From: Lacrimispora sinapis
Lineage (GTDB): Bacteria > Bacillota > Clostridia > Lachnospirales > Lachnospiraceae
DNA length: 64,000 nt
Direction: 5' to 3'
NCBI RefSeq assembly: GCF_043633585.1
Contig: NZ_CP141832.1
Location: 2,294,001 to 2,358,000, forward strand
Positions within the stretch are counted from its first letter, which is position 1. Each line of letters opens with the position of its first letter. A model generated the notes under the pieces. It did not search any database, had not been told where the DNA came from, and worked only from the letters and a program-made list of their open reading frames with translations. A program made the position numbers and the translations under genes. This document shows positions 18,322 to 27,068 of the stretch, piece after piece.

Positions 18322-18362
18322 AAAAAGTCCCCGGCGGTGATGATTCCGCCGGGGACTTTTTT
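18322..18362. terminator. Strong bidirectional terminator
   Basis: AAAAAGTCCCCGGCGG pairs with CCGCCGGGGACTTTTT across an eight-base loop. It serves the PAP2 gene and, on the other strand, overlaps the stop codon of the glycosyltransferase gene. Confidence 0.95.
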
Positions 18363-19380
18363 AATTAAACCCAAAAAATTTCTGGGTCATTTTATAAATC
18401 GCTATGGGGAATTTTCTTCCGCTTTTGCCGGGAAGATTGACTCCCTGGCCTAAAAATCCCCATCTAAGTCTCAGATAGAGCTTAAAATTCTCTTTCCTCA
18501 AATACTGCCATAGTTCCTTTTTCTTTTCCATATTCTCTTCAGATTCGGATTTGATGGCCAGAATGGAGGAAATGGTCATCATAATCTCCAGATACCGCAC
18601 CATATAGTGACGCAGCTTCCACTGCTTGATCTTTGTCACATCATAGTAGCCAAGCATCAGCTTGGTCACCCGGATCTGCTGGTCGATCCGTCCGATCATA
18701 ATGGTTTCATTGACAGACTGGTCTTCTCTTCCGATGAAATACCGGTAAAAATTCACGTTAAGGTAATACATGGTCTTCACATGGGGCAGCGGCTGATATA
18801 CAAAAATGTTGTCCACATAAAAGGTATGCTTTGGAAGCTCCAGTCCGCACTGCTTTAAAAGCTCAGTCCGGTAAATGACAGAATGCATCAGAATGTACTG
18901 TCCAAGCATAAACACCTTTACATCATCCCAGTCAAACAATTCATTCTGGGGAAGTGCGGTACGGTAATGCATCACTTTTTTTCTCTTCGCTCCCTGCTTT
19001 TCATAAACGAAATTGCTTACCAGCATATCCAGTGTCTTTTCTCCGTATACAAAGCCTCTCAAGGTATCCAATATCTCCATATAGGAGGCTTTATCCACCC
19101 AGTCATCACTGTCTACTACCTTAAAATAGATTCCGGTCGCATTCTTAAGCCCGGCATTGACCGCAGCTCCATGACCTCCATTCTCCTGATGAATGGCCCG
19201 GCATATACCGGGATAATTTTTTTCGTATTCATCTGCAATCATGGCAGTGCGGTCTTTGGTCGAACCGTCATCTACAATAAGAATCTCGACCTCATCCCCT
19301 CCTGGCAGCAGCGAATCAATGCAGTGCCTCATATAAGCTTCAGAATTATAGCAGGGAATTGCCACAGATAAGAGTTTCAC
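18361..19380 (-). CDS. Family 2 glycosyltransferase
   Basis: A 339-residue GT-A-fold glycosyltransferase starting LLSVAIPCYNSE, with the nucleotide-sugar site VDDGS near residue 38 and the metal-binding DSDD near 95, matching EpsJ/CpsI-like enzymes that build surface polysaccharides. I chose GTG 19380, which has AAAGGAGG six bases upstream and overlaps the CAAX-protease stop by four bases (GTGA). The C-terminal third is Lys/Arg-rich and may lie against the membrane. The acceptor is unknown. Confidence 0.88.
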   Translation of the reverse strand: MKLLSVAIPCYNSEAYMRHCIDSLLPGGDEVEILIVDDGSTKDRTAMIADEYEKNYPGICRAIHQENGGHGAAVNAGLKNATGIYFKVVDSDDWVDKASYMEILDTLRGFVYGEKTLDMLVSNFVYEKQGAKRKKVMHYRTALPQNELFDWDDVKVFMLGQYILMHSVIYRTELLKQCGLELPKHTFYVDNIFVYQPLPHVKTMYYLNVNFYRYFIGREDQSVNETIMIGRIDQQIRVTKLMLGYYDVTKIKQWKLRHYMVRYLEIMMTISSILAIKSESEENMEKKKELWQYLRKENFKLYLRLRWGFLGQGVNLPGKSGRKFPIAIYKMTQKFFGFN

Positions 19381-20129
19381 ACCATATCCTCCTTTAGTTT
19401 GTTTTTGCTGTTGATCCGGACAGCACATGCTACGGCTAATGCAAAGGACAGGAGCGCAAAAGCTGCCATAACCGTCTTTTTTTCCGATTCAAACAACCTA
19501 CCCGCAAATACGGTATTCGTCACAAGCAGTGACAATAAATTGGCTGACATATGGAGCAGGCAGGGCGCCAGTAAGGTTTTTGAAACCTCACAGAGCCAGG
19601 CTACTGCCATGCCAATCAAAAAAGCATATACTCCCTGGGGGAGATTTCCATGGTAAATCCCAAACAGAGCCGACGACAAGACTGCGGAAGGCCAGAAAGA
19701 AAGCCTGTCCCTAAGGGTCAAAAAACCAAGTCCCCGAAACATCAGTTCTTCTGTGACAGGGATCAAAAAACCGGAGGCCAGAATCTGTACCGGCACCGGC
19801 GGTGCATAGAGGGCATGTCTTACTTCTTCGTAAGTCTGCGAGCTGTGAGCCAGCCCCAGAAGGGCAATGATCTCATTGCCGCACACACATAGAGCCCAGC
19901 CCATGACCAGGATATGGAAAAAGCAGCCGTGAAGACTTAGACGGATCGCTTTGCCGATTCCCCTCTCTCTCTGATCTCTGCGGTAAATGGTATAAAATAA
20001 CGGAGCGCAGACCGCAGCAGCGAACCCCGTAGCGGCCAGAGCATCCAGCTTCAAACCCAGAAACAAAAAACTGGTCACTCCAGAATAAAAAAACATTGGA
20101 ACGATCAGATGCAGGATCAATGATACCAT
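19377..20129 (-). CDS. CPBP family intramembrane metalloprotease
   Basis: A 250-residue membrane protein with about seven helices and the CAAX-protease/bacteriocin-processing motifs: EELMFRG (motif 1, near residue 141), FGIYHG (motif 2) and a later HMSAN (motif 3). These residues form a glutamate-based intramembrane peptidase site. Roles of relatives range from bacteriocin self-immunity to protein maturation; none is indicated here. It is coupled to the glycosyltransferase by a four-base overlap. Confidence 0.87.
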   Translation of the reverse strand: MVSLILHLIVPMFFYSGVTSFLFLGLKLDALAATGFAAAVCAPLFYTIYRRDQRERGIGKAIRLSLHGCFFHILVMGWALCVCGNEIIALLGLAHSSQTYEEVRHALYAPPVPVQILASGFLIPVTEELMFRGLGFLTLRDRLSFWPSAVLSSALFGIYHGNLPQGVYAFLIGMAVAWLCEVSKTLLAPCLLHMSANLLSLLVTNTVFAGRLFESEKKTVMAAFALLSFALAVACAVRINSKNKLKEDMV

Positions 20130-20267
20130 GTTAATGCAGTCCTTTCTTGTTCTGTTTCTTCCTAAACATTATACCACCTGATTTTAAGATATCCACAAAT
20201 ATTTTATAAATTCTTTGGAAAAGATACCCTGCTATTTTCTGCACAACCCATGAATCAGGAAAACCTG

Positions 20268-20296
20268 TTGCTTTTTTTTCTGCCTGATAATATAAT
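20268..20296 (+). promoter_or_regulatory. arcC promoter
   Basis: -35 TTGCTT, 17-base spacer, -10 TATAAT, about 45 bases before the arcC ATG. Confidence 0.7.
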
Positions 20297-20341
20297 GTTC
20301 TTATCTTTTTTGAAAAAACATGGAACTGAGAGGGAACTGAA

Positions 20342-21280
20342 ATGGCAAAAAAACGTATTGTTATGGCTTTGGGACATAACGCTTTAGGAACGAACCTTCC
20401 GGAACAAAAAGAGGCTGTCAGCAAAACTGCCAGAGTGATTGCAGATTTTATTGAAGCCGGCTGGCAGGTGGCAGTCACACACAGCAACGCTCCCCAGGTT
20501 GGCATGATCCATACAGCTATGAATGAATTTGGAAAACAGCATGACGGCTATACTTCGGCTCCTATGTCCGTATGTTCTGCCATGAGTCAGGGCTACATCG
20601 GATATGATCTGCAAAATGGAATCCGGGCGGAACTTTTGAAGCGGGGCATTTATAAATCCGTTGCTACCATTCTGACCCAGATGATGGTAAATCCTTACGA
20701 CGAGGCTTTCTACACTCCCATGAAACCCATCGGCCGTTTCATGTCTGCGGAGGAGGCAAAGGAGGAGGAAGAAAAAGGAAATTTTGTGGAAGAGGTTCCC
20801 GGTAAGGGCTTTCGCAGAGTCGTGGCTTCTCCAAAGCCTGTGTCCATAGTGGAAATTGATATCATTAAATCAATTTTAGACGGGGACCAGATCGTAATCG
20901 CCTGCGGAGGCGGGGGAATTCCGGTTATCGAGCAGGGATATGTTTTAAAAGGTGCCAGTGCGGTTATTGAAAAGGACCGGGCTGCGGGTCTGCTGGCGAA
21001 AGAAATTGATGCGGATGTGCTTATGATTCTCACCAGCGTGGATAACGTGGAACTGAATTACGGCAAACCGGATGAAAAGCCCATTGCCCATATGAATCTT
21101 AAAGAGGCCGGCTCCTACATTGAGGAAGGCCAGTTTGAATCCTCTTCCATGCTTCCTAAGATCGAAGCCTCTGTGGATTTTATCAAACACGGCAGAAACA
21201 GAAAAGCAATTATTACCTCCATGGAAAAGGCAAAAGCCAGTCTGGAAGAAAAAGCGGGTACGATTATCAGCGAAATCTAG
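20342..21280 (+). CDS. arcC: Carbamate kinase
   Basis: A 312-residue amino-acid-kinase-fold enzyme that makes ATP from carbamoyl phosphate and ADP. Family signatures include ALGHNALG at the start, the nucleotide-binding loop ACGGGGIPV near residue 185 and SVDNVELNYGKP near 235. It is usually part of arginine deiminase or agmatine/purine fermentation pathways, but no partner (arcA, arcB) is beside it. GAGGGA precedes the ATG. Confidence 0.95.
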   Translation: MAKKRIVMALGHNALGTNLPEQKEAVSKTARVIADFIEAGWQVAVTHSNAPQVGMIHTAMNEFGKQHDGYTSAPMSVCSAMSQGYIGYDLQNGIRAELLKRGIYKSVATILTQMMVNPYDEAFYTPMKPIGRFMSAEEAKEEEEKGNFVEEVPGKGFRRVVASPKPVSIVEIDIIKSILDGDQIVIACGGGGIPVIEQGYVLKGASAVIEKDRAAGLLAKEIDADVLMILTSVDNVELNYGKPDEKPIAHMNLKEAGSYIEEGQFESSSMLPKIEASVDFIKHGRNRKAIITSMEKAKASLEEKAGTIISEI

Positions 21281-21361
21281 CCGTTACTGGAATCTCTTTG
21301 AATAGGGACAGGCCCAGCCTTCATATATTGAAGCAAACGTACACAACGGAGCTTACGCAAT

Positions 21362-22222
21362 ATGAAGTTTTTGGGAAATCTAAAGATAGCAGAACGGTTC
21401 CGGAAAATCACCGTTTCTCCTGAGACCGGGAAACGATCCGCCAAAATATTCCTGCTCTTTCTCTGTGCTTTCCTGGCAGGTCGAATGGGCGCCATGTTTG
21501 CAGAACATCAAAAGGCGGTCACCGTAGCAGCTGACGGAAACTGGGGATTAAGTTTCCAGCAGGAGGGCCAGCCTCCGGTGGCCAATGCGACCATGGATTA
21601 TTTAAAGCAGTTTGACTCCTATTACGCCCAGAAGACCCAGGATAAAGTTCTCTATCTCACCTTTGATGCAGGATATGAAAACGGCAACACACCTGCCATT
21701 TTGGATGCTTTAAAGAAACATAAGGCACCGGCTACCTTTTTCGTGGTAGGCAATTACATAGAAACAGCCCCGGATCTTGTAAAACGGATGCTTGAGGAAG
21801 GCCATACCGTTGGAAACCATACCTTCCATCATCCGGATATGTCTAAGATGGCTACAAAGGAATCCTTTGAAAAAGAGCTGAAGGACCTGGAAAGTTTATA
21901 CGAAAAAACCACGGGGCAGCCCATGAAAAAATATTACCGTCCGCCCCAGGGAAAATACAGTGAGACCAATCTTCAGATGGCAAAAGACATGGGCTACAAA
22001 ACTTTTTTCTGGAGTCTCGCTTATGTAGACTGGTATCAGGATAAGCAGCCTTCAAAGGAGGAAGCCTTTAAAAAACTGCTGGGAAGAATCCACCCTGGCG
22101 CGATTGTGCTGCTGCACAGTACTTCCAGTACCAATGCCCAGATCCTTGATGAACTGCTGACAAAATGGGAAGAGATGGGATACCAGTTCAAATCCCTGGA
22201 TCAGCTTGTATCGGAGCAATAA
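21362..22222 (+). CDS. PdaA-type polysaccharide deacetylase
   Basis: A 286-residue protein with an N-terminal membrane anchor or signal (about 20-45) and a NodB-type deacetylase domain. TFDAGYENG (near residue 100) is the PdaA-specific form of motif 1, HTFHHP is the metal-binding motif 2, and RPPQGKY is motif 3. PdaA makes muramic-delta-lactam in spore cortex peptidoglycan, so a role in sporulation is likely. GGAGCT lies upstream of the ATG. It shares the plus strand with arcC but is separated by 81 bases. Confidence 0.88.
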   Translation: MKFLGNLKIAERFRKITVSPETGKRSAKIFLLFLCAFLAGRMGAMFAEHQKAVTVAADGNWGLSFQQEGQPPVANATMDYLKQFDSYYAQKTQDKVLYLTFDAGYENGNTPAILDALKKHKAPATFFVVGNYIETAPDLVKRMLEEGHTVGNHTFHHPDMSKMATKESFEKELKDLESLYEKTTGQPMKKYYRPPQGKYSETNLQMAKDMGYKTFFWSLAYVDWYQDKQPSKEEAFKKLLGRIHPGAIVLLHSTSSTNAQILDELLTKWEEMGYQFKSLDQLVSEQ

Positions 22223-22247
22223 CCGCAGACCGGATTCTGCGGATCAT

Positions 22248-22289
22248 AAAAAACGACCACCTTTCCTGGAGAAAGATGGTCATTTTTTT
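22248..22289. terminator. Bidirectional terminator
   Basis: GACCACCTTTC - CTGGA - GAAAGATGGTC with one mismatch, flanked by A-runs and T-runs. It terminates the PdaA-type gene and, on the minus strand, the long nitrogenase-like/ABC operon that ends at 22303. Confidence 0.9.
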
Positions 22290-22302
22290 ACCATACGATG
22301 AC

Positions 22303-23058
22303 TTATATGGAATAACTGGGCTCCAGAGCTATGATTCTGGATAAGAACTGTCTGGTACGCTCTTCCTTTGGATTGGAAAAAATATCTTCCGGTTTTCCCT
22401 CCTCTACTACAACCCCGCCATCCATGAAAATAACTTTATCCGCCACATCCTGGGCAAAGGACATCTCATGGGTCACTACGATCATGGTAATCCCTGTTTC
22501 AGCCACTTTTTTTATGATCTCAAGGGTCTCTCCGACCAGTTCGGGATCCAGTGCCGAGGTGGGTTCATCAAATAATATGACTTCGGGATTTAAAACAAAG
22601 GCTCTGGCGATCCCCACCCTCTGCTGCTGTCCGCCGGATAGCTGACAGGGATAATAATCGTACCGGTCCGATAATCCCACCCAGTTGAGCGCTTCTTCCG
22701 CCCGCTTCCTTGCTTCTGCCTTTGGCACTCGTCTTGCCGTTATCAGTCCCTCCATCACATTTTCTATGGCAGTTTTATTGGCAAAGAGATTATAATTTTG
22801 AAATACAAATGCGGTTTTTCTTCTGATATCCAAAATTTCTTTTTTGGAGGCCTTCTTTAGATCTACCTGGGATTCTCCAATGGTAAGCCTGCCGCTGTCC
22901 GCATTTTCAAGAAAATTGATGCAGCGGAGCAGGGTGGTTTTCCCGGAACCGCTGGGTCCCAGGATGACCACAACCTGACCGTCCTCCACTTTGACCGAAA
23001 CATCTTTTAAGACCTGATGTCTGCCAAAATCCTTTTTGATATTTTTCACTTCAATCAT
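22303..23058 (-). CDS. Polar amino-acid ABC transporter ATPase (last gene of the nitrogenase-like operon)
   Basis: A 251-residue ABC ATPase of the GlnQ/HisP type: Walker A GPSGSGKT, Q-loop FQNYNLF, signature LSGGQQQR, Walker B VILFDEPT and the H-loop histidine. It energises the two permeases encoded directly upstream, overlapping the first by eight bases. It closes the minus-strand operon that includes the NifB/H/D/K-like genes, so the importer is probably induced with them. The substrate is best guessed as a sulfur-containing amino acid. Confidence 0.93.
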   Translation of the reverse strand: MIEVKNIKKDFGRHQVLKDVSVKVEDGQVVVILGPSGSGKTTLLRCINFLENADSGRLTIGESQVDLKKASKKEILDIRRKTAFVFQNYNLFANKTAIENVMEGLITARRVPKAEARKRAEEALNWVGLSDRYDYYPCQLSGGQQQRVGIARAFVLNPEVILFDEPTSALDPELVGETLEIIKKVAETGITMIVVTHEMSFAQDVADKVIFMDGGVVVEEGKPEDIFSNPKEERTRQFLSRIIALEPSYSI

Positions 23059-23761
23059 ACAGATTCCTCCTGAATTTTCCGGTATACTGTCTTAATTTCT
23101 GAGCCAGGTATTCGATCCCCATGGTAAATCCCCAGTATATGATGGCCGCCGCCACATACCCCTCAAAAAAGGAATAGGTTCTGGAGCTGGGAATGGTGGC
23201 GCCTGCTACAATTTCCACAATGCCGATGGCCATAACCACGGAAGAACCTTTGATCAGACCTACCACGTTGTTGATCAGCATGGGAATGGCTACCGGAACC
23301 ATCTGAGGAATCATGATTCTTTCAATGGTCTGGAGCTTTGTCAGTCCTACCGAATATCCTGCCTCATTCTGACCATTATCAATGGATAGCAAGGCACCCC
23401 GGACGGCTTCTGATATGGAACAGACTGCCATCAGGCTCAACGCAAAGATGCCGACCCAGATATTATCCACATCTGAGACGCTTTTCTTAATATGCAGCAG
23501 GCTTGCCAGATTGTTGAATTTGAGCATAAAGACCAGGTTGTATATCATTAGGGCCACCACAATGGGGACTCCCTGATAAACCGTAACAAATACTGCAAAA
23601 ACCTTACAGATTACAGGCACTTTATACACACGCACCAGCGCAATCACGGTTCCCAGAAGCAGCCCGATGACTAACGGAATAAAAACCAGTCTCAGCGTAT
23701 TGGGCAGATATTTCAGTCCATAGATAAGACTTTCATTAAAATGAGCTACGTTGAAATTCAT
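23051..23761 (-). CDS. Polar amino-acid ABC transporter permease
   Basis: A 236-residue inner-membrane permease of the HisMQ family, about five helices, with the EAA loop EAGYSVGLTKLQTIERIMIP that contacts the ATPase. It pairs with the permease upstream (four-base overlap) and the ATPase downstream (eight-base overlap). Confidence 0.92.
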   Translation of the reverse strand: MNFNVAHFNESLIYGLKYLPNTLRLVFIPLVIGLLLGTVIALVRVYKVPVICKVFAVFVTVYQGVPIVVALMIYNLVFMLKFNNLASLLHIKKSVSDVDNIWVGIFALSLMAVCSISEAVRGALLSIDNGQNEAGYSVGLTKLQTIERIMIPQMVPVAIPMLINNVVGLIKGSSVVMAIGIVEIVAGATIPSSRTYSFFEGYVAAAIIYWGFTMGIEYLAQKLRQYTGKFRRNLYD

Positions 23762-24459
23762 CCCATTTCCTCTTTTCCATAATTCATTTTGACATTTAAC
23801 TGATAGAACAAAAGCCGGACTGCCAGACTGATGATAATATAGATGATGACCACAAACACATAGGCTTCCAGAACGTGCTTTGTGGCGGTTCCGATGGTTT
23901 TTGCTCTTCCCATGATATCAGTTACTCCGATGAGGAAAACAAGAGAGGAATTCTGGAATAAGCCAACCAGATCGGAGCCAAAGGGCGGTATGGCGGTCTT
24001 GACCATCTGGGGCAGAATGATTCTTCGAAATGTCTGGAATTCTGTCAGCCCGACGCTTAAACCGGCTTCCGTCTGGCCATAGGGAACGGAGGTGATGGCA
24101 CTGTAAAAGATGGCGGAGAGAAAAGCCCCCTGGTTGAGCAAAAAGGTCACATATGCAAAATTTACAGCGCTCCATTCCCTGTTTATATTCGTTCCCAAAG
24201 CCGGATCCAAAAGAGCCGGTATGCCGTAATAAACAAGCATCAGCTGAACCAGCATGGGAGTTCCTCTCATGAAGGAGACATAGACTTTCACAAGAGGATA
24301 CAACACCGGCAGTTTCTTTATCTGAACCAATACGATTAAAATCCCGAGAAGCACTCCAAAAACCGTTGCATAGATCACAATCGAAAAAGTCACGGATAAA
24401 TACGGAAGAATTTTTGGAATGCTTTCAAAAAACCGATCCCATACAAACAGCTTCTCCAT
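23758..24459 (-). CDS. Polar amino-acid ABC transporter permease
   Basis: A 233-residue HisMQ-type permease with about five helices and an EAA loop (EAGLSVGLTEFQTFRRIILP). It forms a heterodimer with the following permease. The gene order binding protein, permease, permease, ATPase matches cystine and S-substituted-cysteine importers of the Bacillus TcyJKLMN type, which is consistent with the sulfur-related neighbours but is not proof. Confidence 0.92.
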   Translation of the reverse strand: MEKLFVWDRFFESIPKILPYLSVTFSIVIYATVFGVLLGILIVLVQIKKLPVLYPLVKVYVSFMRGTPMLVQLMLVYYGIPALLDPALGTNINREWSAVNFAYVTFLLNQGAFLSAIFYSAITSVPYGQTEAGLSVGLTEFQTFRRIILPQMVKTAIPPFGSDLVGLFQNSSLVFLIGVTDIMGRAKTIGTATKHVLEAYVFVVIIYIIISLAVRLLFYQLNVKMNYGKEEMG

Positions 24460-24464
24460 AGGAA

Positions 24465-25292
24465 TTACTCACTTTCTGTATAATCACCGCCGATGACATC
24501 TACTGAGATCTGTGCAAGCTTTCCATTTTCTTTCAGCTGTTTTAAGGCACCATCCACAGCCTCCTGCAATTTGGTGTTATTTTTTGCAAATACAAAGTAG
24601 GTGGAGGAGGTCTGTACCGGATCGCCGGCTATTTTGATGGCTTCTTTTCCGTTTCCGTAACTCTTATTCAGCTTTTCTACATCGCGGGAGGTCATAATGG
24701 TGGCATCCCACACGCCGTTTAAAAGGCCGGTAACGGTTTCTTCATCGGTGGAATTATTCACATATTCAATTTTAATGGGATTATCCCCATGCTCCTTATT
24801 ATAGCTTTCCAGAATATAAGCGGAATTGGATCCTGAGGAGCTTTTTACCTTTTTTCCCTTCAGATCGTCAAGAGAATTTATATCATTTCGGTCTGCTGCA
24901 ACCGTAAGATAGGTGACATAGGTTGTATAGGGTTCCTTTCCAAAGAGATATTTTTCATCCCTTTCCTTGTTCCATTCATATTGATGTGCTCCAATATCAA
25001 TCTTTCCTGCATCAAGAGAAATGAGTACATTGGCAAAATCAGAGGTCTTAAATTCAAATTCATATTCCGGAAGCAATTCATCCACTGCCTTTAATACTTC
25101 ATATTCATAACCGGCAAGATTTCCCTTGTCATCCAGATAGCAATATGGCTCATAAGCATTTCCGGTTCCAACTACCACCTTTGCTGCTCCGCTCCCCGCC
25201 GCGGTCTCCTTTTTTCCGCATCCGGTTAAAACGGTTCCGCCAAGTGCTGTTAAAATTGCTGCTAAAATCAATCGTCTGACCCTTTTTTTCAT
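24465..25292 (-). CDS. Amino-acid ABC transporter substrate-binding lipoprotein
   Basis: A 275-residue family 3 solute-binding protein with a lipoprotein signal (lipobox LTGC near residue 25) and the typical two-lobed domain (AYEPYCYLD near 47, DIGAHQYEWN near 100). It captures the substrate outside the cell for the two permeases downstream. Position in a single operon with cysteine synthase and the nitrogenase-like genes suggests a cystine-like or alkylated-cysteine substrate (inference). AGGAGGA lies before the ATG. Confidence 0.9.
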   Translation of the reverse strand: MKKRVRRLILAAILTALGGTVLTGCGKKETAAGSGAAKVVVGTGNAYEPYCYLDDKGNLAGYEYEVLKAVDELLPEYEFEFKTSDFANVLISLDAGKIDIGAHQYEWNKERDEKYLFGKEPYTTYVTYLTVAADRNDINSLDDLKGKKVKSSSGSNSAYILESYNKEHGDNPIKIEYVNNSTDEETVTGLLNGVWDATIMTSRDVEKLNKSYGNGKEAIKIAGDPVQTSSTYFVFAKNNTKLQEAVDGALKQLKENGKLAQISVDVIGGDYTESE

Positions 25293-25311
25293 ATTTTTCG
25301 TTCCTCCTGCT

Positions 25312-25743
25312 TTATATCACCGATCCATTGGCAATTCCCCTAAGTGAATGATGATGATCCACCCGGTAAAAATATAACACGATTTTATGTATTGCTTCCT
25401 CAATCTCCCCATCCACATCAAAAGAGCTGATTGCTTTCCGGTCCAGCTGCTTTTGTACAGGACTTCCGGTTTTTTTGCAAAGCAGGCATCTGCAGTCAGA
25501 TATTAAATCCACTTTGGGGTTTTGAGGGCCGCTGTCATGGCAGCCGCCACCTTTACATTCCTCTTTTTTTCCGCAGGAGGAGGAAAGTTCTTCTCCCTGC
25601 AGTGTTTCCGGGACCTTCCTTCTTTCTATCAGTCCAAACTCTCCATTTTCCCTGACCTCATAGATCAAAAATTCCGATGCCGCTCCAAAATTTAAATCAA
25701 TCTTTCTCTGGTCCGAGGATACAACGGCTATTTTATATGACAT
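25312..25743 (-). CDS. NifX/NifB-type cofactor-binding domain protein with Cys/Gly/His-rich insert
   Basis: A 143-residue member of the dinitrogenase iron-molybdenum cofactor-binding family: the start IAVVSSDQRKIDLNFG and the middle FLIYEVRENG match NifX-type proteins, which hold Fe-S cofactor precursors in transit. Unlike the sister gene at 30529 it carries an insert (about residues 55-90) with SSCGKKEECKGGGCHDS and a later CRCLLCKK, giving at least six cysteines that could bind metal. It is directly downstream of the NifK-like gene with a GGAGGG site. Confidence 0.8.
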   Translation of the reverse strand: MSYKIAVVSSDQRKIDLNFGAASEFLIYEVRENGEFGLIERRKVPETLQGEELSSSCGKKEECKGGGCHDSGPQNPKVDLISDCRCLLCKKTGSPVQKQLDRKAISSFDVDGEIEEAIHKIVLYFYRVDHHHSLRGIANGSVI

Positions 25744-25769
25744 GGTACTCCCTCCATGAAACAGATTTA

Positions 25770-27068
25770 TTAATTGAATCTTGTTTTTGCAACGGAGTAG
25801 ATATCTTCGATCAGCTTTAACCCTCCGTCATAGCCTGCATAGTAACTATTCATAATTAAACGCTCATTGACCGGCCAGGAAACATTTAAAAAATGGCCGT
25901 CCGTCTGTTTTGCCACTTCCTTTTCCCAATACCCGCCAAGGATCAGCGGGTATCCATGATAGTCATGGGCTTTGATCTCATTATGTATTTTGTATCCATC
26001 GGTTTCAAAACTGACATCTGCCTCAATCCCAAAATTTAAATCTTTAAAATAGGAACGGATGGCTTCCCGATGTTCTCTCGGAGTGTCATCCACAATAAAC
26101 TGCTTTGCCGGAAAAAGCCCCAGATCATTGACCAGGAATTTGGTGATTCCAAGAGCATAATGAGCATCGGATACTACGGTAAACTGTTTTGACATGACCC
26201 GTGTTTCCAAAAATAGGTCCGCATAGCGCTCGATGTAATAGTAGTAATAAGCCTCTTCCTCTGTGATGATCTTTTCCACCGTTTCCTTTGGCACTCCTGC
26301 ATACTCTCCCACGGTGCGGAGAAATTTGCTGGTTTCATAGGCACCGATGGGCAGTGTGGGATAATGAAGGTAAGGAATTTTCAGCTTCTGTTCCATTTTT
26401 TTCATATTGCCCAGTCCTACCCAGGGAGATATTAAAAGATTAAATTCAGCAGCCGGAATCTTTTTTACATTGGCAATCCCCCGGTTGTATCCGAAAATAA
26501 TGTTTGGAATCAGTCCCAGCTTTTCAATCAGCTTTTCAAGCTCCCTGAAGTTCCCATGCCAGAACTCATCCTGATAAGGTACATCTGCCCAGATGTTCAC
26601 CAGATTTTTCACACGTATATCTGATTTTTCCAGCAGCTGATCAATGATGGCATCCACCACCTGCTCGTGGCCTTTGTAGTTATTTCCCTTAAATCCTGCG
26701 GTGGAGGCATAGATTACCGGCTTTCCCGCATCCTTAAAACCATCTACCACCTCTTCTGTATTATCTCCCACGATTTCAGGAATGCATCCGGTCAAAACCA
26801 CATATAAGTCCGCATCAATCACATCCAGGGAATGTTTGATCGTGGATTCCAGCTTTTTCACCCCGCCAAATACCACGTCCCTTTCGTTGATGCTGGTACA
26901 CGGGTAAATATTGGGGGAAAAATAGCCGGAACTCCCGGAGGAATTGGAAAGCTTCTGGGCGCATCCCGGACCGGAATGAAGCACTGGTATGGCACGGTCA
27001 ATGGCCTGAACGGTCTGCATGGCACTCATTGCACATTTGTACCTTTGTTTATCTAATATTTTTGCCAT
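25770..27068 (-). CDS. NifK-like nitrogenase component 1 subunit (beta-like)
   Basis: A 432-residue member of the nitrogenase component 1 / oxidoreductase family. Three cysteines at about 12, 36 and 95 (RYKCAMS, SGPGCAQ, TGCIPEIVGD) correspond to the three P-cluster ligands of NifK, so an interfacial Fe-S cluster shared with the NifD-like subunit is likely. It is shorter than true NifK (about 520). Its ATG overlaps the NifD-like stop by one base (TAATG). It is not the usual molybdenum nitrogenase: no nifEN, and the neighbours are sulfur-metabolism genes. A methylthio-alkane-reductase-type MarK or other group IV protein is the closest idea. Confidence 0.85.
   Translation of the reverse strand: MAKILDKQRYKCAMSAMQTVQAIDRAIPVLHSGPGCAQKLSNSSGSSGYFSPNIYPCTSINERDVVFGGVKKLESTIKHSLDVIDADLYVVLTGCIPEIVGDNTEEVVDGFKDAGKPVIYASTAGFKGNNYKGHEQVVDAIIDQLLEKSDIRVKNLVNIWADVPYQDEFWHGNFRELEKLIEKLGLIPNIIFGYNRGIANVKKIPAAEFNLLISPWVGLGNMKKMEQKLKIPYLHYPTLPIGAYETSKFLRTVGEYAGVPKETVEKIITEEEAYYYYYIERYADLFLETRVMSKQFTVVSDAHYALGITKFLVNDLGLFPAKQFIVDDTPREHREAIRSYFKDLNFGIEADVSFETDGYKIHNEIKAHDYHGYPLILGGYWEKEVAKQTDGHFLNVSWPVNERLIMNSYYAGYDGGLKLIEDIYSVAKTRFN

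Noticed and set aside
22223..22242. A small hairpin CCGCAGA/TTCTGCGG just before the bidirectional terminator
   Set aside because: No T-run and fully explained by the stronger adjacent terminator.
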